A stretch of DNA of 64,000 nucleotides from Rhodanobacter sp. DHB23. GTDB lineage: Bacteria; Pseudomonadota; Gammaproteobacteria; Xanthomonadales; Rhodanobacteraceae. The notes under the pieces are model-generated. The model worked only from the letters and a program-made list of their open reading frames with translations. It was not told the origin of the DNA and ran no database searches. How positions within the stretch are numbered: the first letter of the stretch is position 1; every line of letters starts with the position of its first letter. This document shows positions 56,690 through 64,000 of this stretch, in pieces. Position numbers and translations under genes: made by a program. Location: contig NZ_JACYXK010000027.1 of assembly GCF_014842975.1 (NCBI RefSeq), forward strand, positions 310,001-374,000, in the 5' to 3' direction.

Positions 56690-58686
56690 GCCCGACCGCC
56701 AGGGCACAAGCCGACGCCGCCAACGACGCCTACACCAACCGCCCGAACTACCTCCACGACAACCGGCCCGTTTACCTTGGCGGCTCGGAGTACAAGATCA
56801 TTGGCTACAGGGATGATCCGGCCACGGGCTTCCATGCCACCGCCTACCAAAGCGTGGCCACGCACGAAATCATCATCACCTACCGCGGCACCGATCCCGC
56901 CATCAGCGACATCACGGGCCACACCCTCACGACGATCCAGGACATTGCCGTCGATGTCACGATGGTGCGGGATCGAATCAACCCGCAGGAGGCAGCCGCA
57001 AGCGACTTCACCAGGGAAACGATCGCCAAGGCGGAAATGCAGGGCATCTCCAGGGACCGGATCACCGTGGCCGGCCACTCGCTGGGCGGCACCCTAGCCG
57101 AAATCGAGGCGTCCAGGTACGGACTGCGTGGCGCGACCTTCAACGCCTATGGCGCGGCAGGCCTGGGCCACGGCGTGCCCGAAGGCGGCAGCGAAGTGAT
57201 CGACTATGTGATGGCTGGCGATGTGGTCAGCGCCGCCAGCCGTCACCATGGCCGCGTGGTGACGCTTGCCAGCCCGGACGACCTCGCGAGCATGCGGGCC
57301 GGGCGCTATCTGGACGCGCCAGCCGGTGCGCAGGCACCCAATCCCTTCCTGACCATGAGCCTGGGCGACCACAGCATCAAGCATTTCGCTCCCGATCCCG
57401 ATGACCACGCGACGAGCGTGCTGGATCCGGCGACGTTGACGCGATACGGGAAGAATTACGCGGACAACAAGGCCGCCATCGACGCCTACCGCAACGACGT
57501 CTACCGCGAGCGCGAGGAATTGTCCGTGGCGTTGCGCCAGGCCCAGGACCATGATGCCCATGCGCAATTGCCCGCGGACATCCGGAGGCAGCTGGACGAA
57601 TACCTGGCGGCAAACGTGGACCCGGCCATCCGCAGGAAGATCGAGCAGAACAGCGTCGTGCAAGATGTGGAACACGGACTGCAGACAGGCGCCGATGCGC
57701 TGCGCGCGGGCGGCCGATACGCGCAATCACGGTATGAGCGCGCGGCGGCGGCAGTGCATGCCGCAGGCAGCGCAGCAGCGCCAGCCAACCCCGTTGCGCC
57801 CCTGGCTGGCGCTGTGATCGGCGAGGCAGCGCATTTGCAAGGGCAGGCGGCAGGCGCCGTTGGCGACCTTGCCGCGGATGGCCTTGAAGCAGCCAGGCAG
57901 ACGATCGGGCATGGTGCGCACGATGCCGCACAGGCGATCAATGGAGCCATCCACGCCCCCGGACTCCAGGCAACCACGATCCACCTCGTCAACGGCGTCG
58001 TCGACACCTACCGAACCGCCGAAAACGTCGTGCACACGGCCGAACAGGCGTTCGACCATGCCAGGCAATCCGTGTCACATGGCATGGATGCCGCCAGGCA
58101 GGCTGGCGACGACGCGCGACAGGCCGTGGCGCACGGCGTCGACGACGCCAGGCACACCGCCGCGCGAGCCTGCGATGACGCCCGCCAGGCGATGGCGCAC
58201 GGCATCGATGCCGTCGTGCATGCCGCCAACACGGCCTACGACGCACTCACGCACGCGGAGTCATGGATCGGGCGCGGCACGACACCCTCACCCGCTCCGC
58301 AACCCCGACACGCGCGCACCGACCCGACTGCGGAATCCCTCCATACGCGCGACGACCCGCGCCATCCGGCAAACCCCGATCACGCGCTGTACCGGGAATT
58401 GCACGAACGCATCCCGGCCGCCAGCGAAAAGCGCCTGTTGCAGTTCACCGCGGCCTGCCATGCCGGCGGCATCACCCACGACAACATCGGTCCGATCGCC
58501 TATGACGAGCACCGCGGCATCATGCATTTCATGACCGCGTCGGAACTCAGGCCGCCCGTCGCGGTGGACGTGAAAGCGCCCTCGCCCGACCCGCAGCATT
58601 CCATCCAGCAGATCCAGCTGGCCAACCAGCCGCGGCCTCCTGTCCACGGCCAGCCGCAGACCCAAGGCGCACAAATCGGGCAATAG
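56686..58686 (+). CDS. X-T4SS effector: class 3 lipase with amphipathic repeats and XVIPCD-like tail
   Basis: This 666-residue protein has no signal peptide. The lipase domain covers about residues 1-240, with Y-R-G-T-D (oxyanion region), nucleophile Ser132 in G-H-S-L-G-G, Asp179 in A-G-D-V-V, and His229 or His233 near D-H-S-I-K-H. Residues from about 400 to 525 contain an 11-residue repeat, D-D-A-R-Q-A-V-A-H-G-V, in several variants, predicted as a long amphipathic helix. Residues 556-666 begin R-H-P-A-N-P-D-H-A-L-Y and resemble XVIPCD, ending Gln/Pro-rich. It starts at GTG 56686 within the preceding lipoprotein gene. A phospholipase toxin delivered by VirD4 is the likely role. Confidence 0.8.
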   Translation: MSPTARAQADAANDAYTNRPNYLHDNRPVYLGGSEYKIIGYRDDPATGFHATAYQSVATHEIIITYRGTDPAISDITGHTLTTIQDIAVDVTMVRDRINPQEAAASDFTRETIAKAEMQGISRDRITVAGHSLGGTLAEIEASRYGLRGATFNAYGAAGLGHGVPEGGSEVIDYVMAGDVVSAASRHHGRVVTLASPDDLASMRAGRYLDAPAGAQAPNPFLTMSLGDHSIKHFAPDPDDHATSVLDPATLTRYGKNYADNKAAIDAYRNDVYREREELSVALRQAQDHDAHAQLPADIRRQLDEYLAANVDPAIRRKIEQNSVVQDVEHGLQTGADALRAGGRYAQSRYERAAAAVHAAGSAAAPANPVAPLAGAVIGEAAHLQGQAAGAVGDLAADGLEAARQTIGHGAHDAAQAINGAIHAPGLQATTIHLVNGVVDTYRTAENVVHTAEQAFDHARQSVSHGMDAARQAGDDARQAVAHGVDDARHTAARACDDARQAMAHGIDAVVHAANTAYDALTHAESWIGRGTTPSPAPQPRHARTDPTAESLHTRDDPRHPANPDHALYRELHERIPAASEKRLLQFTAACHAGGITHDNIGPIAYDEHRGIMHFMTASELRPPVAVDVKAPSPDPQHSIQQIQLANQPRPPVHGQPQTQGAQIGQ

Positions 58687-58796
58687 CGGAGCCTCGCCAT
58701 GGACCGCGCCACCGGGCCGCTCGCGGCTGGCGGGCCAGGCCCGGATCGCCCACCCCGCGAACCACCCGGTCGTGCATACCTCGCTAAACTGGCGCG

Positions 58797-60170
58797 ATGC
58801 CACTTGCCCCCGCCATGCTCGACCGGCTGCACGAGATCTTCCCGCCCGGTGCGGCTTCCGTCGCCGAGGCCGAACGCCTCGCCTACGCCTACGACAATTC
58901 GCGGCTCAATGCGCTGCCTGACGCGGTGGTGTTTCCCACGGAGCACGCGCAGGTCGAGGCGCTGGTGCGTGCCTGCCGCGCGCACGGCACTCCCCTGGTG
59001 GCGCGCGGGCGCGGCAGCAACACCACGGGCGCCACGGTGCCGGTGAATGGCGGCGTGGTGGCCAGTTTCGAGCGGATGAACCGTATCCTGCGCATCGACC
59101 CGGACAACCGCCTGGCGGTGGTGGAGCCGGGCGTGCTCAACGACGACCTGCAGAAGGCGCTGGCGCCGCACGGCTTCTTCTGGCCGCCCGATCCGTCCTC
59201 CGCGCCCTGGTGCAGCATCGGCGGCAACCTCGCCTGCAATTCGGCCGGGCCGCGCACGGTGAAGTACGGCAGCCCGCGCGAGAACACGCTGGGCCTGCGC
59301 GCGGTGGCCGGCAGCGGCGAGGGCTTCCGTTGCGGCACGTACACCAGCAAGGGCGCCACGGGTTACGACCTGACGCGCCTGCTGATCGGTTCGGAAGGCA
59401 CGCTGGCCCTGATCACCGAGGCCACGCTCAAGCTCACGCCGAAACCTTCCGCTGTGCGCACGCTGCGCGCGACGTACCGCGACGTCGGCGCGGCCGCGCG
59501 CGCGGTGGCGCGGATCATGGCGCAGCCGGTCACGCCCTGCGCGCTGGAATTCATCGACGACGTGGCGCTGAAGCTCGCGCGCGACCACGCGCCCGATGCC
59601 GGCGTGCCGGAAGCCGGTGCCCTGCTGATGATCGAGGTGGACGGCGAGCCGGACGCCTTGCCCGCCGCCGCCGAAGCGGTGGCGCGCGCCGCGCGCGGCG
59701 ACGGGCTGGTCGAGCTGCGCGTGGCCGGGACCGCCGCGGAAACGCAGGCGCTGTGGAGCGCGCGCAAGGCGCTGTCGCCTGCGCAGCGCAAGCTGTCTCC
59801 CCACAAGATCAACGAGGACGTGGTAGTGCCGGTGAGCCGGCTGCCCGAACTGGTGGACGGCGTGAAGCGCCTGGCGGCGAAGCACGACCTGCCCATCGTC
59901 AGCTTCGGCCATGCCGGCAACGGCAACCTGCACGTGAACCTGCTGCCGCGCGACGAGGCCGAGCGCGAGCGCGCCCACGCCGCGCTGGCCGAGCTGTTCG
60001 CGCTGGTCATCGCGCTCGACGGCACGCTGTCGGGCGAGCACGGCATCGGCATCGCCAAGCGGGAGTTCATGCCGCTGGCGCTGTCCGGCGAAACGCTGCA
60101 GCTGATGCGCGGCGTCAAGGCCGCGTTCGATCCCGATGGCATCCTCAACCCGGGCAAGCTGTTACCGTAG
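58797..60170 (+). CDS. FAD-linked oxidase (D-lactate/glycolate dehydrogenase-like)
   Basis: This 457-residue protein has an FAD_binding_4 (PCMH) N-terminal domain with R-G-R-G-S-N-T-T-G-A and I-G-G-N-L-A-C-N-S-A-G-P. An FAD-oxidase C-terminal domain contains the catalytic-site histidines in S-F-G-H-A-G-N-G-N-L-H-V-N and G-E-H-G-I-G. Relatives oxidise D-2-hydroxy acids (D-lactate, glycolate, D-2-hydroxyglutarate), passing electrons to quinone or an ETF. The substrate cannot be told from sequence. It is the first gene beyond the secretion locus. Confidence 0.88.
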   Translation: MPLAPAMLDRLHEIFPPGAASVAEAERLAYAYDNSRLNALPDAVVFPTEHAQVEALVRACRAHGTPLVARGRGSNTTGATVPVNGGVVASFERMNRILRIDPDNRLAVVEPGVLNDDLQKALAPHGFFWPPDPSSAPWCSIGGNLACNSAGPRTVKYGSPRENTLGLRAVAGSGEGFRCGTYTSKGATGYDLTRLLIGSEGTLALITEATLKLTPKPSAVRTLRATYRDVGAAARAVARIMAQPVTPCALEFIDDVALKLARDHAPDAGVPEAGALLMIEVDGEPDALPAAAEAVARAARGDGLVELRVAGTAAETQALWSARKALSPAQRKLSPHKINEDVVVPVSRLPELVDGVKRLAAKHDLPIVSFGHAGNGNLHVNLLPRDEAERERAHAALAELFALVIALDGTLSGEHGIGIAKREFMPLALSGETLQLMRGVKAAFDPDGILNPGKLLP

Positions 60171-60205
60171 CCGCTCGCCGCGCGGCGGAATCCGAAGGGG
60201 AAGCG

Positions 60206-61018
60206 ATGAAACGCGCATTGTTCTGCGTACTGGCCATGTCGTGTTTCCTGCTGGGCGCCTGCAACCAGCAATCGCTGATCGACAAGTTCGCGCCGAAGGC
60301 CGATTCCGCCACCGCCAGGTCCATCATCGACCGGCTGCGCCAGGGCGATACGGAAGCCATCGAGGCGCAGCTCGATCCGCGCTACCGGACGCCCGACGTC
60401 ACTGCAAAACTGCACGAAATCGCCGCGGCCTTTCCCGCCGGCCAACCCGTTTCCGTGAAGACCGTGGGCTTCAACGAAAACACCCTGCTGGCCCATGGCG
60501 AGTCGTCCAGCACCACCAATCTCACCTTCGAATACCAGTTCAACGACGCATGGGTCGTCGCCACGGTCGTGCTCGCGAAGAAGGGCGACGCGTTGACGAT
60601 CGAAGGCCTGCACGCCGAGCGCCTGGCCGAATCCCTGGAAACCCGCAACGCGTTCACCTTCCAGGCCAGGGGTGCCGCGCACTGGCTGATGCTGCTGTGG
60701 GTCATTGCCAATACGGCGTTGTGCCTGTGCGCTTTCGTGCTCTGCCTGCGCACACGGATCGCACGGCGCAAATGGCTGTGGGCACTATTCACCCTGGTCG
60801 GCGTGAGCACGCTGCGTTTCGACTGGAGCAACGGGCACTTCGCATTCCAGCCGCTCAGCGTGCAGCTGTTCGGCGCATCGGCGATGGCGCAACCTTATGG
60901 GCCATGGATACTGGGCGCATCCATCCCGCTCGGTGCGATCTGGTTCCTGGCCGTGCGGCGCCGCCTGGCCGCCGCATCCGTTCCGCCGGCATTGCCGGGG
61001 GCCGACGCAACGCCATGA
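60206..61018 (+). CDS. Lipoprotein-like membrane protein of unknown function
   Basis: This 270-residue protein has an N-terminal lipoprotein signal (lipobox L-L-G-A-C at about residue 19), a soluble domain to about residue 150, and then two or three hydrophobic helices (W-L-M-L-L-W-V-I-A-N-T-A-L-C-L-C and the later W-I-L-G-A-S-I-P-L-G-A-I). A lipid anchor together with membrane helices is an odd combination and suggests it stays in the inner membrane. The ATG has GAAGGGG before it. It overlaps the next gene by 4 nt. No family is recognised. Confidence 0.75.
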   Translation: MKRALFCVLAMSCFLLGACNQQSLIDKFAPKADSATARSIIDRLRQGDTEAIEAQLDPRYRTPDVTAKLHEIAAAFPAGQPVSVKTVGFNENTLLAHGESSSTTNLTFEYQFNDAWVVATVVLAKKGDALTIEGLHAERLAESLETRNAFTFQARGAAHWLMLLWVIANTALCLCAFVLCLRTRIARRKWLWALFTLVGVSTLRFDWSNGHFAFQPLSVQLFGASAMAQPYGPWILGASIPLGAIWFLAVRRRLAAASVPPALPGADATP

Positions 61019-61623
61019 CCGCGCCCCTCCCCCGCGACACCGTCGCATTCGAGGCCCTGCTCGCCGACATCCGCGCCTGCCGCCTGTGCGCGGCGCATTT
61101 GCCGCTCGGGCCACGGCCGGTGGTGCAGGCATCGCTGCAGTCGCGACTGCTGATCGTGAGCCAGGCGCCGGGGCGCAAGGTGCACGACACCGGCATCCCG
61201 TTCAACGACGCGAGCGGCGACCGGCTGCGCGAGTGGCTGGGCACCGGCAAGGACGTGTTCTACGACGCCACGAAGATCGCCATCGTGCCGATGGGTTTCT
61301 GCTTCCCGGGCACCGGCAAGGGCGGCGACCTGCCGCCGCGTCCCGAATGCGCCCCGACCTGGCATCCACGCCTGCTGCCGCTGCTGGGACAGGTGCGGCT
61401 GACGCTGGCGATCGGCCAGTACGCCCAGGCGGGCCTGCTGGGCGACCGCCGCGGACGCACGCTTACCGACACCGTGCAGGCGTGGCGCGAACACCTCGCG
61501 CAAGGCGTGCTGCCGTTGCCGCATCCCAGCCCGCGCAACCAGCTCTGGCTGAAGCGCAACGCATGGTTCGAAACAGAGTTGCTGCCCGAGCTGCGCAAGC
61601 TGGTAGCCGCGGCACTGCGCTAG
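61015..61623 (+). CDS. Uracil-DNA glycosylase family protein
   Basis: This 202-residue protein belongs to the UDG superfamily. The N-terminal C-R-L-C-A-A-H-L-P-L-G-P, the core S-Q-A-P-G-R-K and the late H-P-S-P-R-N motif occur in the usual order. Family members remove uracil or other bases from DNA. The Q-A-P-G loop departs from the G-E-x-P-G of family 4 enzymes, and the extra Cys ligands of their iron-sulfur cluster are not obvious, so activity on uracil is not assured. Its ATG overlaps the previous gene's TGA. Confidence 0.8.
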   Translation: MTAPLPRDTVAFEALLADIRACRLCAAHLPLGPRPVVQASLQSRLLIVSQAPGRKVHDTGIPFNDASGDRLREWLGTGKDVFYDATKIAIVPMGFCFPGTGKGGDLPPRPECAPTWHPRLLPLLGQVRLTLAIGQYAQAGLLGDRRGRTLTDTVQAWREHLAQGVLPLPHPSPRNQLWLKRNAWFETELLPELRKLVAAALR

Positions 61624-61813
61624 GGAACCCTGCATCCGTCACCGCGCGTACTGCACCAAGCGCACGCGCGAGCGATCTTCGGCGACCACTTGCAGGCCAG
61701 TATGATCGGCCACGTCCCGTCGTCGGCCTGCGGCAACCGCCCCGGAACGGGCATCTCTCGCTCGCGGATAAAGCCACTACGCATTCAGGTCAACACATAC
61801 AGGGGAGTCAGGC

Positions 61814-62719
61814 ATGGAAACCGTTTGTCAGGCTTGCGGTTATCAAAGGAAGCCGACGGATCAGGCACCCGAGTGGGAGTGTCCCGCCTGCGGCAAGGCG
61901 TATGTGAAGACCTCGCATCCATCGGCCAGTCCGTTGGTGATTTACCCGGGCAGTCCTTCTGTCGAGGCAGGCAACGGGCAGTACGGAAGAGCCACGCCCC
62001 CGAGTGCGCCGAAGGAAACAGCCAAAAACAAGCACGGAATACTCATCGGAGTTTCTTTCTTGCTTTTGATCTTTGTCCTCCCCCTGCTTTTCAATCCATC
62101 GTCAGCATCCGACATGATTCTGCATAGTGAGCGTGGCTTTATTGCACTCATTTGCACCGCAATGTTGGCGGCGCTGGTCGTCGCTGGCCGCATGAGTGAG
62201 AGAGGTGGTCCCGATGACCGCAAGTCCGCAGCTACACTTGCCGCCACATCTATCGGACTCGCTGTTGCAGTGCTTTTTTTCGGCATCGCAATTTCATCGC
62301 ACAACGAGGCACGCGCCGAGGCCAGCATCCAGCGTAATGGCGTGCGCGCCACAGCGGATGTCGTCCGCATCTATAACGGAGGATGCGGAAGAGCGGGATG
62401 CAACATCTACGTGGAATACGCGTTTACGCCGCCGACTGAAACGCAATCCGTGCATGGCCACGCATGGCTCGGATCGACGGGAGGCTCTGACTCACATATC
62501 GCTTACGCACGTACAAACAGGCAGGTTCCCATCGCCTACGAAATTGGCCACCCTGAAGTCTCGGCACTGAACTTCAACGACGATGTTTTTCGCCTCGATC
62601 ATGACGACAGCGCGATGGCCTTGTTGGGCAAGATCCTTCTGGGAATCCTGCTGCTGGCACTTGCAGTAGTAATCCTTATCGACTGGTTGCGTTCAAGCAA
62701 GAAACCGAACGCCGTTTGA
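61814..62719 (+). CDS. Zinc-ribbon membrane protein of unknown function (paralog B)
   Basis: The protein has 301 residues. The N-terminal zinc ribbon (C-x2-C at 5-8 and 25-28) matches paralog A at 11480 in nearly every residue to position 37. The rest is different: hydrophobic helices at about 75-95, 102-122 and 132-150. A DUF3592-like soluble domain (G-V-R-A-T-A-D-V-V-R-I-Y and V-P-I-A-Y-E-I-G-H-P) follows, then a final helix. The gene is AT-richer than its neighbours. The function is not known; a ribbon fused to varied membrane modules suggests a modular family. Confidence 0.78.
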   Translation: METVCQACGYQRKPTDQAPEWECPACGKAYVKTSHPSASPLVIYPGSPSVEAGNGQYGRATPPSAPKETAKNKHGILIGVSFLLLIFVLPLLFNPSSASDMILHSERGFIALICTAMLAALVVAGRMSERGGPDDRKSAATLAATSIGLAVAVLFFGIAISSHNEARAEASIQRNGVRATADVVRIYNGGCGRAGCNIYVEYAFTPPTETQSVHGHAWLGSTGGSDSHIAYARTNRQVPIAYEIGHPEVSALNFNDDVFRLDHDDSAMALLGKILLGILLLALAVVILIDWLRSSKKPNAV

Positions 62720-62788
62720 CCCAAGTCTGACAAGGCCTTTTGCAAGTCGATCCACAGGCGCCCGCTTCCGAACCGAAGCGGATGCGCC

Positions 62789-63418
62789 TCAGATCGCGCG
62801 CCGCGCGAAGATCAGGTGCAAGCCGAACAACACAAAGATCGCGCCGGCGCAGCCGTCGATCCAGCGGCTCAGGCGCAGATAGCCGCGACGCATCGCGGGC
62901 AGGGCGAACACGCCCGCCACCAGCACGAACCACAGCAGGGTCTCGGCCACCACCATCACCCACAGCCCCCAGCGCGCGCCGGCGGCGAGGCCATCGCCGA
63001 CGAAGGCGGAGAAGATGCTCCCGAAGTACACCACCACCTTGGGATTGGCGAGGTTGGTGAACAGGCCGTTGCGCAGCGCGCGCCACGGGCCGTTGACCAG
63101 ATGCACCACGTGCGTGGAAGCGCCGGCGGCAGGCGCGGCCAGCGCGCCGCGCAGCATCTTCAATCCCATCCAGCACAGGTAGGCGCCGCCGCAGACGGCG
63201 ATCGACCGCTCCAGCCACGCCAGCCGGTGCAGCAACAGCTGCAGGCCGAGCAGCGCCAGCGCCGCCCAGATCGCCACGCCCAGCGTGATGCCCGCCACGC
63301 CGGCCAGCGCCTCGCGGCGCGAGTGGCTCACCGCGGTCTGCGAGACGTAGAAGAAGTCCGGCCCCGGGCTCATCAGGGCGATCAGCTGTACCACGGCAAG
63401 ACTGAGGAAAACGCTCAT
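62789..63418 (-). CDS. LysE/RhtB family amino-acid exporter
   Basis: This 209-residue protein has about six membrane helices. The N-terminal L-I-A-L-M-S-P-G-P-D-F-F-Y-V is the family signature. F-T-N-L-A-N-P-K-V-V-V-Y-F-G-S-I-F in the middle is the second. Members export threonine, homoserine or other amino acids and metabolites; the substrate here is unknown. It is transcribed opposite to its flanking genes. Confidence 0.9.
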   Translation of the reverse strand: MSVFLSLAVVQLIALMSPGPDFFYVSQTAVSHSRREALAGVAGITLGVAIWAALALLGLQLLLHRLAWLERSIAVCGGAYLCWMGLKMLRGALAAPAAGASTHVVHLVNGPWRALRNGLFTNLANPKVVVYFGSIFSAFVGDGLAAGARWGLWVMVVAETLLWFVLVAGVFALPAMRRGYLRLSRWIDGCAGAIFVLFGLHLIFARRAI

Positions 63419-63485
63419 GCGCCGGCTCCGTTCACGATGCGCGCAGTGTAGCGGTGCGGCACGCCGCTGATGCTGCGCGCGCCTT

Positions 63486-63563
63486 GCAGGAGCGCACCCT
63501 GTGCGCGATGGTTTTGATGGTTGACTCAGGGCAAGGGCCTTCGCGCACAGGGTGCGCTCCTGC
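63486..63563. repeat. Perfect 23-bp inverted repeat
   Basis: Arms at 63486-63508 and 63541-63563 are exact reverse complements containing GGAGCGCACCCTGTGCGCGA, with a 32-nt loop. The arms themselves contain a smaller GCGCAC/GTGCGC palindrome. It lies between the exporter start and the symporter start. It resembles common dispersed palindromes of gamma-proteobacteria and carries no gene. Confidence 0.75.
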
Positions 63564-63688
63564 GGCGATGCCATGGACGGCGCGCTGCCGCAGCATGCCT
63601 TGCCGCATGAGCGAGGCTTCCTCTAACCTGCCGCGATTCCAGACACATGCGGTTGCGGACCGCCCGCACCGACAGGGGAACACCATAC

Positions 63689-64000
63689 ATGAGCCTCAAG
63701 CAGCGCCTCGTCGTCCTGAATTTCCTCCAGTACTACATCTGGGGCGCCTGGCTGCTGACCATCGGCACGTGGTGGTTCCAGACCCTGCACTGGTCGGGCA
63801 CCAGCTTCGGCGCGATCTTCTCGACCATGGGCATCGCCTCGCTGTTCATGCCTTCGCTGGCGGGCATCGTGGCGGACAAGTGGGTCAATGCCGAACGCCT
63901 GTACGGCCTGTTCCAGATCCTGGGCGCGGCGGTGCTGCTCGCGATACCGCTCGCGGGCGACCCGCAGCGGATGTTCTGGGTGGTGCTGCTGTACATGTGC
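63689..64000 (+). CDS. Nucleoside/H+ symporter (NupG/XapB-like), N-terminal part
   Basis: The first 104 residues of an MFS transporter run off the window end. L-N-F-L-Q-Y-Y-I-W-G-A-W-L and the following G-T-S-F-G-A-I-F-S-T-M-G-I-A-S-L-F-M-P-S-L-A-G match the nucleoside:proton symporter family. About three membrane helices are visible. AGGGGAA precedes ATG 63689. Which nucleosides are moved cannot be judged from this part. Confidence 0.82.
   Translation, partial: MSLKQRLVVLNFLQYYIWGAWLLTIGTWWFQTLHWSGTSFGAIFSTMGIASLFMPSLAGIVADKWVNAERLYGLFQILGAAVLLAIPLAGDPQRMFWVVLLYMC

Noticed and set aside
40152-58686. Integrated conjugative element
   Set aside because: No relaxase, partition, replication or integrase gene, and effector/immunity pairs are present instead.

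Overview
The window comes from a high-GC gammaproteobacterium, most likely the Xanthomonadales and within them Rhodanobacteraceae-like (Rhodanobacter, Dyella, Luteibacter, Frateuria). This rests on gene content and order: an lptD-surA-pdxA-rsmA-apaG-apaH run, a full dcw cell-wall cluster ending in ftsZ-lpxC with dciA/secA next to it, rnpB beside mraZ, rsmI/lpoA/yraN, and a Xanthomonadales-type (X-) type IV secretion system. Genus was not determined.

Layout. 1-6.4 kb: the end of a threonine aldolase gene, a repeat-filled gap, a dienelactone-hydrolase-like secreted protein, two ubiquinone-type FAD hydroxylases, a probable BtuM vitamin B12 transporter next to a PduO-type cobalamin adenosyltransferase, a histone-deacetylase-family protein and msrB. 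6.5-15.3 kb: outer-membrane biogenesis and RNA maintenance genes (lptD, surA, pdxA, rsmA, apaG, apaH), interrupted between pdxA and rsmA by an AT-richer zinc-ribbon membrane protein gene. 15.3-35.8 kb: secA (reverse), dciA (forward), then lpxC, ftsZ, ftsA, ftsQ, ddl, murC, murG, ftsW, mraY, murF, murE, ftsI, ftsL, rsmH and mraZ, all reverse, mostly with start and stop codons overlapping. Transcription starts at a strong promoter that overlaps tandem MraZ boxes. 36.1-39.6 kb: rnpB, rsmI, lpoA, yraN.

40.1-58.7 kb is the most notable part: a complete contact-dependent bacteria-killing type IV secretion locus in the order virB7-8-9-10-11-1-2-3-4-5-6, then a DUF4189 protein, a lipoprotein/GH19-muramidase pair, a TrbM-like protein, virD4, and a lipoprotein/lipase pair. 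Both putative effectors end in a domain resembling XVIPCD, the VirD4-recruitment signal. Each follows a lipoprotein gene that probably encodes its immunity protein. No relaxase, replication or integration gene is seen, so it is unlikely to be a conjugation system. A leader of about 500 nt before virB7 carries a cluster of GGA triplets, as expected for RsmA/CsrA control.

58.8-64 kb: a FAD-linked oxidase, a lipoprotein-like membrane protein, a uracil-DNA glycosylase family protein, a second zinc-ribbon membrane protein sharing its first 37 residues with the one at 11.5 kb, a LysE/RhtB exporter, a 23-bp perfect inverted repeat and the start of a nucleoside/H+ symporter gene. No tRNA, CRISPR array or insertion sequence was seen. 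Several small dispersed repeats sit between operons.
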